Part shown: one piece after another, positions 22,865 through 34,959 of the stretch
Position numbering within the stretch: position 1 is the first letter of the stretch
How the letters are laid out: every line of letters starts with the position of its first letter
Source: Vandiemenella viatica
Taxonomy: Eukaryota; Arthropoda; Insecta; Orthoptera; Morabidae
DNA: 64,000 bases
Reading direction: 5' to 3'
Assembly: GCA_031002005.1 (NCBI GenBank)
Contig: CM061919.1
Location: 14,083,687-14,147,686 of the forward strand
Notes under the pieces: model-generated
The model's database searches: none
What the model saw: the letters and a program-made list of their open reading frames with translations, nothing else
What the model was told of the DNA's origin: nothing
Made by a program: the position numbers and the translations under genes

Positions 22865-25791
22865 AAACTTGACACTGTGCGTTTGGAATGCCTGCGGCAT
22901 TTACCAATAAATCAATGAATTTCGGCAGTTTCTACGCGATGAAAACATCGACATATGTCTCATCGCCGAGACTCATCTAAAGCCCGGACTGATAATCCCA
23001 GTAGCAAACTATAATTGCTATCGTAAAGACAGACCTACCGCAGGTGGAGGCGTCGCCATAATTAAAAAACGCGGCATTCCTCACCACGAAATTCACCTGC
23101 CACCAATGCAACAACTTGAAGCCTGCGCAGTAGAAATTGGCACAACAGTTGGACCGGTTACAGTTGTAGCTACCTATAGACCACCCAGAGCGTGGCTTGA
23201 AGAAGACGACTTCACAAACCTACTCGCCATCAGGGGAAAGATGTTAATAAGAGGGGACCTAAACTCAAAACACCCTGAATGGAATTCAAGAGTAAGACAT
23301 AATGCCGGATGCCAGCTCTTCCGTCTCTCTCAAAGACAAAATTTCCAAGTCTGGGGACCAGAAGAAACAACTCATCATCCCTGGAACGGCAGGCGTGGAG
23401 ATTTCCTGGACATTGCCATTACTAGAGGCATCACTGGATTCGTGGCCGCCAGTACTATCAACAGAATGTCGTCTGATCACTCACCTGTTATGATACATAT
23501 TGATGTTGCTTCGTGGCAACATCAACCAACAAATTCATTCAACTACAGCAGGACGGACTGGGCCAGTTTCCGTGAGATAGTGAAAGCACCCATACCACAA
23601 CAACTGAATGCACTAAACTTGGACACCGAATTAAAGAACTTCTCCCTCGCTGTCGTCCAGGAAGCCAAAAATTCTACACCTCCACCCGGTCCCAAGCGCC
23701 AATCCTGGCAACTGCCTCCGCAACTCATCGCACAAATTAGGCACAAAAACAGAGTCGCCAAAGAATGGAAGCTTACCCGGCAGCCCCAAATCAGGCGACT
23801 CCTCAATCGGCTTCAACGGGAGCTTAAAGCCGCCCTCATAGAGCATCGTAACAGGGAGTGGTCAGCTAGGCTTACCACTCTAAACACTCAGGACGGAAGT
23901 CTCTGGCAGGCAACGAGAAGATTCACCAAGCGACGTGCACGAATACCTGCACCACACGGTGAAAGAGGCCTTGTCTTTACTGACACAGACAAAGCAAATG
24001 CACTGGCCGACCATTTTGAGAGGCAGTTCAGGCCAGCTGACGATGAAGATGAAGAACACACCGCCGATGTACGCCGAAGCCTTACGCGATTTCTAGCAGC
24101 GGAAGACGAATATCATATTGATAGAATATCTGAAGATGAAATAAAACGCACCATCATCCAGCTGCATCCACGAAAAGCTTCGGGAAAAGATCAACTTGGG
24201 AACATGATCCTGAAAAACCTGCCGCCTGAAGCCATATCTTTCCTGGAAAATCTGTTTAACACAATTCTCCACACTCAGAGGTTTCCCAGATGTTGGAAAG
24301 AAGCGGTGGTCATAGCGGTTCAGAAGCCCGGCAAGAACAGTATGTTCCCTCAGAATTACATGCCAATCAGCTTGCTACTGGCACTGAGCAAAGTCTTCGA
24401 AAGACTCCTCTTGAAAAGACTGAACACCCACATCAAGAACGAAGGCTTGATACCAAATTTTCAGTTTGGGTTCCAACATGGACACTCAGCCACGCAACAA
24501 AAATGAGAATCGTTGAAAGGGCCACCACCGCCTTCAACTTTAAAGCCGTCTGTCCGCTCGTCCTCTTAGATGTGGCTTGAGCGTTTGACGCCATCTGACA
24601 CTAAGGCCTTCTGTACAAGCTTTACCAACAGGGTATCCCCGGCCCGTTGGTAAAACTCATAAGAAGCTACCTAAGTGGGAGGTCATTTAAAGTGAGAGAC
24701 CGAGCGTGGTGGTGTAACGGATAGCGTTCTGGCCTCGCATTCGGGAGGACGGCGGTTCGAATCCCCGTCCGGGCATCCAGATTTGGGTTTTCCATGGTTT
24801 CCCCAAATCACTCCAGGCGAATGCCGGGATGCTTCCTTTAAAAGGCCATGGCCGAATTCCTTCCCATTCCTTGCCACCATCCTTTCCCGTCTCTAAAGAC
24901 CACGTTGTTAAAAAGGGACGTTAAACTGTTACAAAAAAAAATAAAAAAAAATAAAGTGAGAGTAGGGGAAGAACTCTCCTCAAGACGCCCCATCAATGCC
25001 GGAGTGCCTCAAGGGTCAGTGCTGGGACCCGTGTTGTATAATTTATACACCGCGGACATCCCGGCCCCAGCTACAGTCCGAATTGCATTGTACGCGGATG
25101 ATACCGCATTCTTCATAGCTCACAGAAACAAGGCCGTTGCAATTCGACGCTTGCAAGAAGTTCTGCAACAGACACTAGCCTGGGCGAGGAGATGGAGAAT
25201 CTCCCTGAACACGGCTAAAACACAGGCCATAATGTTGACAAGGCGCTTGGGGAAATGTCAACCTCAACAACAGCAAACCCCAAAACTCACACTAACTGGG
25301 GAAACAATTGAATGGGTACGAACGGTCAAATACCTTGGCGTGACCCTTGATGCCAGACTAACATGGAATCCGCATATACAGGATCTCAGAAGACGAGTTG
25401 CTGCTCGACTACAGGAGCTGTACCCTGTGCTAAACAGGGACAGCGCGCTCTCCCCAAGAACCGGCGTTAGCGTGTACTGCAGTTTTTGGTGCGCCCGGTG
25501 ATGGAGTATGCGTGCCCAGTGTGGGGGTACGCATCCAAAACCTCGCTAGGCAAGCTGCAAGTGATGCAAAACCGGGCACTACGTAGAGCTATACACCTGC
25601 CTGTCCGATTTCCAACCAAGGCCCTGCACGAAGCATCAGGCATACCGCTGCTAGGTGATAGAATAATGACTATCACTAAGAGCTTCTACAGGGCAGCATC
25701 AAAGTCATCAAACCCACTGATTGCCAGCCTTGGCGAATATAACACCACCTCTGATAAACACAAAAGACCTCTTTCTATATTGTACCAATGA
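22845..25791 (+). pseudogene. Jockey ORF2: endonuclease and reverse transcriptase, broken and SINE-split
   Basis: The likely start at 22845 (MNRTHTENLTLCVWNACG) overlaps the ORF1 end. A stop lies at 22908-22910. Endonuclease motifs: IAETHLKPG, ATYRPPRAW, IRGDLNSKHPEWNSR and MSSDHSPVMIHI, so the catalytic D and H residues are visible. The long open stretch 23106-24506 runs into the RT domain (LHPRKASGKDQLGNMILKNL, FPRCWKEAVVIAVQKPGK). A frameshift near 24500 and stops in the motif A area (LLDVA*AFDAI*H, about 24567-24605) follow. SINE-1 sits at 24699-24951. After it come INAGVPQGSVLGPVLYNLYT and ALYADDTAFF with the catalytic DD. A frameshift near 25490 gives the C-terminal tail that ends at 25791. 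Confidence 0.86.
24699..24951 (+). mobile_element. SINE-1 copy, near-complete reference copy
   Basis: 253-bp insertion in the Jockey reverse transcriptase. The duplication TAAAGTGAGAG lies at 24688-24698 and 24952-24962. The head GAGCGTGGTGGTGTAACGG (A-box side) and GGTTCGAATCCCCG (B box near 24752) are tRNA-like. The body contains GGTTTCCCCAAATCACTCC and CCATGGCCGAATTCC, followed by an A-rich tail (24932-24951). A pol III promoter is expected from the box pair. It is the clearest plus-strand reference for this family in the window. Confidence 0.93.
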
Positions 25792-25799
25792 CAACTTAG

Positions 25800-28330
25800 G
25801 AGCAAAAAGTAATGACATACCACAAGAAAAGTGACTACTCACCACTACGCTTGGAGGAAATGTCCGCCGCAAATGCTTGGCAAAAAGAACGAGCATCAAA
25901 TGCTCCTCGACGACGACGCCACCTTGGAACAACATGGTAGGTTGCAGTTCCAAAACTTGAGGGAGAAGGTATTTAGTTGCTTTAAATTGCAACTATAAGC
26001 GTCTTAACAACAAAGAAAGAGAACACCAAACGTTTACTTTATGACTACGTTACCATAGAATGTATAAGTTACGATTTATCTACAACAAATGTAAAAAAAA
26101 CTTTGTGAAACGTAGATCATCTTGAAAAAGACTACATGTTTGTGTCTCACACAGTTTACGAGGTATGTTTCATTGTAATGGCAGTAGAACTTTTGTCACG
26201 CCCTGTATTACAAGATGCAACCACAGTGCCCCCTGTCCGTTATCCATATCAGAAAATTCGTGTCTGGCGCTCCATGTAGCGTTAAGTGCTTCGAAGCACA
26301 ATTTCCGAACATTATATGGCTTGCCAATGCTCAAGCTAAATTACAGACTGAGTAAAATTAAATTCATTTGATCTTATGATTTGGTGACATAGTTTCAATT
26401 CGCCGCTTATTGAGTATATTTCCGGTGTGGACCTACAGTTTAACTTCAAATTCGAGCTGCGAACGTTCAGGATTATCTCATATAATCAAAACATAAAAAT
26501 TCCCCGCTCCGTCCGCCGCTCCGGGATACGAATCAGAGAAACTGAATTTTAAAACCGCTCACCACGTTAGGTGATGGTATATCACAGCGTCGCTAAGGCT
26601 TGGCGGCCTCCTTGATGTTGTTTCTTGAAGGAAACCGAAAAAAACCAGTAGTAGTTTTTACCCTATCACTTTTGTCATATACTACATGAACAATGAAAAA
26701 ACATTCCACCACACAGATCTGTCTCTACTGAGGACAGGTAAACGTATCGCTTTACGTCTCTCGGGCCAGCGGCTTTCATTAATTTATGTCTACAGCCAGA
26801 AGTGAGAAATTGTACCGTTTAGTTCATCCGACTGTCCAAATGATTGCATAATGGATACCACTGCTCGTTTCACCACGAAGCCGATTATTGTTATCAGAAG
26901 TTGAACATCTTATCTACACAGACTGCTGTACACATCGTACCACACTGGAAACTACTTATTGCCAAAACACTCAGATCCAGAAACTCCGAAAATTACAATA
27001 ATAATGGGACAATGACAAAAAATTGTCCTGAATCATCCGCCGGACTTGAGGGTTGAAATCTATCACAAAATGCGGCATACGATGATCAGTAAGCCATACA
27101 CATCGGACCCAAAAAAGATGCATACAAGAGCAAACACACAAACATAAGATACTGCGGCTGTAGTTAAAGAACAAAAACTATAAAAGAATCACACGGGAAG
27201 AAAATAAAACTAAAAAGAACACCGAAACTAGAGACAGAAATACAAAAACATCAAAAACTTGTGTTATTCGTTGCTACGATCACGTTGAAAATAAAATTTC
27301 TTGTTAATCGAATACTTCTCAGGCTAATTTTTAAACTTTTGTTCATTCTACAGTCTTGAATGCTTAGAGTATTTGCTGTTACACTTTGTTTACCAACATT
27401 TACTACGCATTTTATTTTTTTATTTTGCTTCACACTCATTCATTATTATCATCCCTTTGTTAACGTAAACTCTTCTCGTGATTACTTTGAGTCACTCTCC
27501 TTCGTAGTCAATATTCACTACAATATGGAATATGCATGTAATTCAAATATAGGACTAATGTTATTACTGCAGAATTACAACTATAACGCCATTTTCCTAT
27601 TTATTCGCTTTTTATTTATTGATTGAATACAAGGGAAATTAAACTTCCCAAAACTCAACGCTTTTGGTCGAATCGAATAGTGATGTAAAAATCCACGTTC
27701 ACATTGTAAACGATAGCGTAGTTACTGGGTCTTTTCATAATTTTGTAATTGTGTCTAAGTTTTATCGTAATTTATTAGCATAATTGGTGAAATTCTTGCC
27801 AAAATACTCATACAATAAATAATGTTTTGTTAAACAATCTCTCCAAAAAAAGATGTTTGACAACATATTTTGCATCAATTCCGAATTTTACAGACGCTGA
27901 CGTTAGAGTAGTGGAAGCTTGTCGAATTACAATGGAATTATATATAATAAAATATCCTTTGGTTGGAGAAACGGAAAACTAATCTCATTTTAATACAAGT
28001 ACATCTGAAAAATAAAAGCATGGAGAATAGAAAACAGTAGGATTTATCTGAGAGGTCGTAGGCTACAGCAATGTTTGGAAATAAGAGGAACAACGATGAT
28101 AAAAAAAAGGTAATGTCGATTTGTTATTGTTAATGGCAAGAAAACTGAACTTCTGCGGAAGTATTTGTAATATTGTAAATTAATTCAAATATCGGTTATA
28201 AGCCTATTCAAGAGTTTATTTGAGGCATTCATAATGTGTTTAAATGTGATTTACTTTCTCTCTATAGGTGCTCAAGTGGTGATTTCTTTTTATGAAGTTC
28301 GAATAAAAGAAATGTGAGTTTAAATTAGAC
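25800..28330. other. no supported gene
   Basis: The first ~190 bases are probably Jockey 3' UTR. The rest is AT-rich with short unrelated frames (for example 26844-27056, 27360-27626). I see no terminal repeats or tRNA-like heads that I can defend. Confidence 0.5.
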
Positions 28331-28375
28331 TTTTTAACCGACTTCAAAAAAAGGAGGAGGTTCTCAATTCGTCTG

Positions 28376-28406
<31 letters not shown>

Positions 28407-28439
28407 GTATGTACGTTCAGCCATATCCTCGACAATTTT

Positions 28440-30740
28440 TAAACCGATTTAAATGAAATTTTTTTTAGTGGATAGGGTATACCTCCAAAGTGGTCCCATA
28501 TGAATTTCATTGAGAAACCACCCCATCTACCCCCTTCAACCCCATAATTTTTATACAAATACATATTTTTATTCGATCTCGTTGAAACTTTGGACATATA
28601 TAGCCAAAAATAAAGAGAAAAATACTGTCAACTTTTGGTTTAAAAAAACTGAACCCCTCTCCCCCTATCCACCCCCTTGATTTTTGACATTTTTCTTTAT
28701 TTTAAAGCTGCAGACGACACCATTTAACTGATCTCCATTAAAGTTGGCAATTACATGTAGGGTATACTCCAAAGTGGTCCCATATGAGTTTCACTGAGAA
28801 ACCACCCCTTCTACCCCCCCTCCGCCCACTAATTTTTATACAAATCCACATTTTTTATTCGATTTCGATGAAACTTTGGACATATATAGCCAAAAATAAA
28901 GAGAAAAATACTGTCAACTTTTGGTTTAAGAAAATTGAACCCCTCTCCCCCTATCCACCCCCTTAATTTTTGCCAATTTTCTTTATTCAAAGCTACAGTC
29001 GACACCATTTAACTGATCACCATTAAAGTTGGCAATTACATGCAGTTTTTCATGGAGAAGGATTCTGACCAAAAAAATCAAAATAAAAAAACCACCCCTC
29101 TCCCATTTACACTCCTTAATTTTATAGAAACCTACATTTCTTATCTGATTTTTACTGAACTTTGCCCATGTATACTTTAAAACAAAGAGAAAAATCCTGT
29201 CAATATTTGGTCTTCCAAAGTTCAACCCCCCCCCCCCTTCTTCCTTTTCATGGAGTAACTGACCAAAAAATAAATTAACAAAACCACCCCTCTCCCCTTT
29301 ACACCCCTTAATTTTTATACAAACCCACATTTTATATCAGATTTCGATGAAACTTTGGACATGTATAGTAAAAAATAAAGAGAAAAATACTGTCAACTTT
29401 TGGTTTGAAAAAACTGAAGCCCTCTCCCCCTATCCACCCCCTAAATATTTACCAATGTTCTTTATACAATGCTAGTCGACACAATTAACTGGTCTCCATT
29501 AAGGTTGGCATATACATGTAATTTTTCATGGAGAAGGTTTCTGACCAAAAAAAATTAATTAAATAAATAAACCACCACATGTCTCCCTTTACACCCCTTA
29601 ATTTTATGGAAATCTACATTTCTTATCTGATTTTTATTGAACTTTGCCCATGTATACTTTAAAACAAAGAGAAAAATCCTGTCAATATTTGGTTTGCCAA
29701 TGCTTAACCCCCTTCCTCCTTCAACCCCATTAACTTTTGTCAATGTTCTTTATAAAAAGCTACAGTCGCAATAGTTTGACAGATTACCATGAAAGTTGAT
29801 GCTTATATGTATTTTTTTTACGAAGAAGGTGTCTGACCAAAAGATCTAAAAACCACCCCCTCTCCCCATTAAACTGCTTAATTTTTATACACAACCTCAG
29901 TTTTTATCCAGTTTAGACAGAACTTAGCAAATTTTTACTATAAAACAAAGAGAAAAATGATGCCAACTCTTGTTTTGCAAAAAATGAACCCCTCTCCCCT
30001 TTTCCACCCCCTCGATGTTTGTCAATTTCTTTTTAGAAAGCTACGGTCGACACCATTTGACCGATCTTTATTAAAGTTGGGACATATATATGTAATTTTT
30101 TTATGGATAAGATCTCTGACCAAAAAATAAAAAAAACTACCCTAGCTCCCCATCCCTTAATATTTATATAAAACCCACATTTTCATTCGAATCGGTGGAA
30201 CTTCGCATGTGTATACTTTAAAACAAATAGAAAAAGAAAAATACTGTCCACATAACTTTCACAAAAATGCAAACCCTATCCCCCTTTCTACCCCATTAAT
30301 TACTGTTCTTTATACAAAAATACCATTTCTTTCTAATTTTGAAGGAATTATGCACATGTATACTGCAAAACAAACAGAAATATACTGTCTACATTTGGTT
30401 TCGAGAGTCCAAACACCGCTCCTTCCTTTCCATCATTTAATCTACAGTTTCTTTCCGATTCTGAAGGAAATTTGCACACATATACTTTAAAACATACAGA
30501 ACAATTTTGTTTAAATTAAGTTGCTTAATTTTTTTTTTTGTATACATACCTACAGATTTATCTGATATCAATAGAAATTTATACACGTATACTTTAAATC
30601 AATCAGAAAAGGCAGTCTACATTTGGTATACAAAAGCTCAATCCCTCTTCCCCTTTACCATCACCCCTGTTAATTTCCAATGTTCTTTACAAAATATCCA
30701 CAGTTTTAAATTCCGTCAAAATCAATTAAGCTATTTTTAA
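28440..30740. repeat. tandem array of diverged ~290-bp units
   Basis: The anchor A(A/C)AAA(T/G)A(A/C)AGAGAAAAAT followed by CTGTC occurs at about 28606, 28897, 29193, 29375, 29662, 29945 and 30222. Spacing is 277-296 except one 182 step, then shorter ~110-150 steps to about 30600. Each unit also has a C-rich CCCCTCTCCCC block and an AAAGTTGGCAATTACATG-like block. Spacing shortens and divergence rises towards the right end. Confidence 0.8.
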
Positions 30741-31152
30741 GTCATGGCTTAATATTTATAAAATAATGTCGTAATGTCTCAACATGTACTTCAGATTTCA
30801 ACTTTGATCCCAAGCTTTCACCAATTAAAAATCTATATTTTTTGTGTGATGCCGGAGCAAATAGATATATTCCAGAGAGATTTCTGTATGTGTTATGTGC
30901 TAATGTTACATGTTTCGGTTATCGAGCAGCAGCTTTAACAGATGTTATGATAAGATCGAAACATAGCCTGACATTCCTTAACGGAACGCCCAATTCACCC
31001 CGTTCTGGAAGTGGTTGTGGTATATAAAGACATAATTCTTCTTTTAAAGCAAGTGCTTTGATCTCTGAGCTACCAGGAAGTTCGCAAAATGGGAACTGCT
31101 GTGGCATATTTAAAATACTAAACGAAATATAATACCACTAAAAATTTAAAAA

Positions 31153-31872
31153 TAAAATAATTGTTTAAAAAAACATAAAAACCGCCTTCAAAAAAAGCAC
31201 TAAAAATTTTAAAATAACTTTATACCTTGCTTAGGAAAAAGTAAATCTAAATAGATAACATTTTACATTACTTTCATTGAAATTTTGACATTAATTAGTT
31301 ATTTTTGGAGTCGGTGCCAGCAAGAAAAACAAAAAGATAAAAACAATAAGGAATAACAATAATACTTAAAAAATCATGTTACTGCTTACCTACAATTAAT
31401 GCTAGAAACATGTTTCAACAAAACTGAAACATACAGATGATACGCCGATATTATACTCTGTAAATCGTTTACTTCATGATGCAACCTACCAACTGACACT
31501 GTAGCGCCAGAGATATTCCTGGATGACCAATAAGGCCAAGCCACAGATTAAAATACTATTAATTTGTTTCCCTAAGATATCTCCCACAGTAACACAATCT
31601 GCCTCACAACATGCTGTAAAATATTGGGAATTTTTGTTCGTACTACTTGTTTCGCCTCTAACGCCAAAAAAGAATTTCAGTAATTAGATCTTCGCGATGT
31701 TACAGCTGGCACCGACTCCAAAAATAACTAATTAATGTCAAAATTTCAATGAAAGTAATGTAAAATGTTGTCTATTTAGATTTACTTTTTCCTAAGCAAG
31801 GTATAAAGTTATTTTAAAATTTTTAGTGCTTTTTTGAAGGCGGTTTTAATGTTTTTTTAAACAATTATTTTA
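31153..31872. repeat. 168-bp inverted repeat with 383-base spacer
   Basis: Arms at 31153-31321 and 31705-31872 are complementary with only a few mismatches. The inner ends read GGAGTCGGTGCCAGC and GCTGGCACCGACTCC. The spacer 31322-31704 has no coding signal. A transcript across it would fold into a long stem. The arms include the AACCGCCTTCAAAAAA word. Confidence 0.88.
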
Positions 31873-31884
31873 TATAGCTTATGG

Positions 31885-32880
31885 TCTCCACTTTGGACAC
31901 ATTATATTTTGATAAAAGAATTTTTCGGAATTCTACCATTAAAGGGCTACATGGCAATATTTCTAAAATGCTGTTTCATTGTGTTACGAGTCATTTATCT
32001 CCCTGGATACATATTTTAAATCGTTTAATGACATGTTAAAGATTAAGATCTCTGCTTTGGTGACATCATATGTTAAGACGGGGATTTTTCGTAATTCGAC
32101 CATTAAAGGGCAAAATTACCATTATTTCCATAACGTTTTTTATTATTATTATTATTTGCTACGAGCTATTTATTAATATCTAACCGAAGTCGAGAAATGA
32201 GGTATTATTTTATAAATTAGAAATTAATGTCTCCGCTTTGATCTAATCATATTTTTAAAAAGGAATTTTTCTGAATTTGACCCGAAAGGGCAAAAGTATT
32301 AATATTTCTACAGAGCGTTTTTGTGTCACGAGCCATATATCTCCCTTGATATCTGACCGATATAGATAAATGAGGTATAATATTAACGATTAAGATCTCC
32401 GCCATGGTGGCATTATATTTTAACAAAGGAATTTTTTGTTATTCGACCCTTAAAGGGCAAAAAATGTCAATATTTCTAAAATGCGTTTTTTGTGTCTCCA
32501 GCCGTTTATCTCCATGGATATCTAACCGAAATCGATAAATGAAGTAGTATTCTGAAGAGTCATATTTTATGACAGGAATTATACGGAATTTAACAATTAA
32601 AGGGCAAAAATATCAGTATTTCTAAAATCCGTTTTTTGTGACTCGAGCAATTTATATCCCTGGATACCTAACCGAAATCGATAAATGAAGTAGCATTATA
32701 AAGAGTAATGTCTCTGCTTTGGTGCCATTAAGTATTAAGTTTTTTTTTTTTTTTTTTTTAATACTACCTTTAAAGGGGAAAAGTATCAAATGTTCTACAT
32801 GGAATTTTGTGTCACACGCCATCTATCTCTCTTAATATCTAACAAAAATCGATAAATGAACTACCATTTTACAGAATAAG
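31885..32880. repeat. tandem array of diverged ~170-bp units
   Basis: The anchor (A/T)TTAAAGGGC or close variants occurs at about 31939, 32104, 32283, 32450, 32597 and 32770, spacing 147-179. Each unit also carries TCTCCGCTTTGGTG-like, TATCTCCCTGGATA-like and ACCGAAATCGATAAATGA-like words. A T-run (about 32741-32759) interrupts the sixth unit. Confidence 0.75.
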
Positions 32881-33197
32881 GTCTCCACTTAGGCAACATA
32901 ACAAATTAAATACAAAATTTTCGAAATTTGTTTCTGTTACGGCAACATTTCTGTTTTTGTATAACATTTTATTCGCGAAATGTTCTCACGGGCTACGATC
33001 ACAGCTACACATATCACAGAAATATGGATATTCTGTGCGTATTTTGTTTAGCTTAGTTGTAATCTGTTAAGGTCAGAGACAGTTGGTCGTACTATGATTT
33101 ACGGGTTCAAACGTTTTTCTTAATTGTTTCGTAATACGTTGTAAATATTTTTTTTATGTATCTATTACACTAAACAAATAAACAATTGCTACATATG

Positions 33198-33590
33198 AGG
33201 CGGTTTTCCTTTCATATATACAATAGTAATAATATATTATCGTATTTCGACAAGATACAAGATAATGAAGTGATAGATATTTGAATTATCCATTTTTTTA
33301 CGCTTTTAGTGTTTTATTTTCGAATTAGATAAACCTAATATGCATCAGGGAACAACCGACAGTGAAACTGCTGACAATGGGAATTATGCATTTAGGCGGT
33401 TTTCCTTTCATATATACAATAATAATAATATATTATCGTATTTCGACAAGATACAAGATAATGAAGTGATAGATATTTGAATTACCCATTTTTTTACGCT
33501 TTTAGTGTTTTATTTACGAATTAGATAAACCTAATATGCATCAGGGAACAAACCGACAGTGAAACTGCTGACAATGGGAAATATGCATTT
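33198..33590. repeat. 196-bp direct tandem duplication
   Basis: 33198-33393 and 33394-33590 are nearly identical, both starting AGGCGGTTTTCCTTTCAT and ending near ATGCATTTA. Only a handful of differences separate them, so the duplication is recent compared with the neighbouring arrays. Confidence 0.92.
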
Positions 33591-33859
33591 AATTAAAACT
33601 TTGACCTAGTATATTAGCAGAGTTTGTGGTAAGGTTTAAATGCACCCGGGACCAGGGTGACAACTGATAGGTAAGATGCAAGGAATTACATTGAGCGTTA
33701 TTTTATAACGATTTTATTAAGAAGAGTCAACTTACTAGGTATACAGATAAAAAAAAACTAAAGATTTATTATGGTTACAAGGAGGTGAATGAATTGAATG
33801 CTGAGCACTTGGCATCATTTGAAAACAAACTCAACTGTTAGGTAGTAGGGAAAAGGTTT

Positions 33860-34440
33860 CAGAATCCTTCAATTGTTGGAGAGTGACGAAGGATGTACTA
33901 GAGAAATAAGGGGTTTGGGTTACAAAACGTTGGTCAGACGATTGCTTGAATATGGTAGTGTAGTATGGAGCCTACATTTTGGATATCAGATATATGAACT
34001 GGAGTGTATGCAAAGAAGAGCTGCTAGATTTGCCTCTGAAAATTACAGCAAAAAAAAAAAAAAAAATCAGTACGTGATATGATAAAGGAGCAGGAATTGT
34101 ATTCATTTCAATATAGGAGAAGGGTGAAGAGAATCATAGGAGTGTATAAGGCGTATATTGAGGATGAGACGTGGAAAGATATTGGTAGAAGAATTATTAG
34201 AGGAGCATGGAAGGGAAAAGAAGACCATGACCACAAATTTGCACTCGATTTCGGGCATGAGGGTGTGGGGAGATTTTCTTTCATAGGTCAGTGATTGGAA
34301 TAAATTACTAACAGAAATGATAAATAATTTACCAAAACCGCTAAAAGAATATAAAGTTGAAATTAGAACAGGGATAAGTGGTGGGATAAGGAAAGGGGAA
34401 AAATGAATGTGTAGGGAAATTGCCACTGGAGCGCGTTCCA
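33860..34440 (+). pseudogene. LINE reverse-transcriptase C-terminal fragment (family C)
   Basis: The frame at 33873-34082 reads CTREIRGLGYKTLVRRLLEYGSVVW and LECMQRRAARFASENYS, the region after the RT palm in CR1/Jockey-like LINEs. An A-run near 34050 breaks the frame. It resumes at 34079-34294 with YRRRVKRIIGVYKAYIED and GKEDHDHKFALDF. The 3' end up to about 34440 (ATTGCCACTGGAGCGCGTTCC) matches the end of the longer copy at 54020-56510, so both belong to one family. 5' truncated, no target duplication found. Confidence 0.75.
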
Positions 34441-34632
34441 TCTAAATGAAATTAAAGCATTGACTAGCCAGAACACTCCTTTCAACTGGTCGTTTTTGAC
34501 GGGCTTTGAAATTAGTAACATAATAAAGTAGCAGAAAAGTATTTAATTAAAGGTATTGAATGACATGTTAAGAAGATATTTCAGTAATCTGCATATATGT
34601 TGAAGTGTATATACCCTTAATAGTCGTGCGTC

Positions 34633-34800
34633 TAGAGTCAGCATGGTGTAGATGGTAAGTTGTCCGCCTCATAATTTTCCGACCCGGGTTCAAGTCCTCA
34701 CAGTATCAAATTCCTTTTATCTTCAGAAATTTTGAGAATGAATTTTTTGCTTTGTTTCAACTTTATTTAGAAACTAATGTTATAAATAAATAATATTTCA
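34633..34800 (+). mobile_element. tRNA-like head, SINE or tRNA pseudogene
   Basis: A-box-like TGGTGTAGATGG (near 34644) and B-box-like GGGTTCAAGTCC (near 34686) at normal tRNA spacing, with CAT in the anticodon-loop position (near 34669). No convincing acceptor stem closes it, so it is not a working tRNA. The sequence after it is AT-rich and ends in an ATAAATAAATAA-like tail near 34795, consistent with a short SINE. Confidence 0.55.
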
Positions 34801-34959
34801 AACAAATCACATTACATGCAATACCAGCTTCACTTTTTCCAGAAAATCATTTTTTCTAATGAAGTCTTCTAGGGTGATTTTCTGTTTTCTACAATCGATT
34901 AGTTTGTTTCCGTGCAATGGTGGCGTGTAAATGGCTGAAAGTTAAATGATGTACGTAAT

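Larger units (their letters stand above)
20730..25795 (+). mobile_element. Jockey-type LINE, nearly complete but inactivated
   Basis: Plus-strand non-LTR retrotransposon: GC-richer leader (from about 20730), ORF1 with a PRE_C2HC-like region and zinc knuckles, then an overlapping ORF2 with endonuclease and reverse transcriptase and no RNase H. That is the Jockey plan. A SINE-1 copy splits the reverse transcriptase at 24699-24951. The outer limits are estimates because no target duplication or poly-A was found; the 3' UTR may run to about 25990. Confidence 0.82.
28336..31872. mobile_element. composite repeat with AACCGNCTTCAAAAAA termini
   Basis: Begins AACCGACTTCAAAAAAAGG at 28336 and ends with the near-complement CTTTTTTGAAGGCGGTT near 31828-31845, the same word also occurring inside at about 31180-31197. 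Between the ends lie a 28-T run (28379-28406), an array of diverged ~290-bp units (28440-30740) and a long inverted repeat (31153-31872). The starting word followed by GGAGGAGGTTCTCAATTCG is, from memory, common in insect repeats, notably in Lepidoptera. Whether this is one element or adjacent elements is unresolved. A 62-codon minus frame at 30919-31107 has no motif I know. Confidence 0.6.

Noticed and set aside
26140..26230. terminal repeat of a mariner element (ACGCCCTGTA)
   Set aside because: No partner end or TA-flanked mate was found within reach.
28440..30740. coding potential in short frames across the ~290-bp array
   Set aside because: The frames recur only because the unit recurs, and contain no domain.
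34633..34707. functional tRNA-Met gene
   Set aside because: A and B boxes and a CAT triplet are present, but acceptor and anticodon stems do not pair convincingly.
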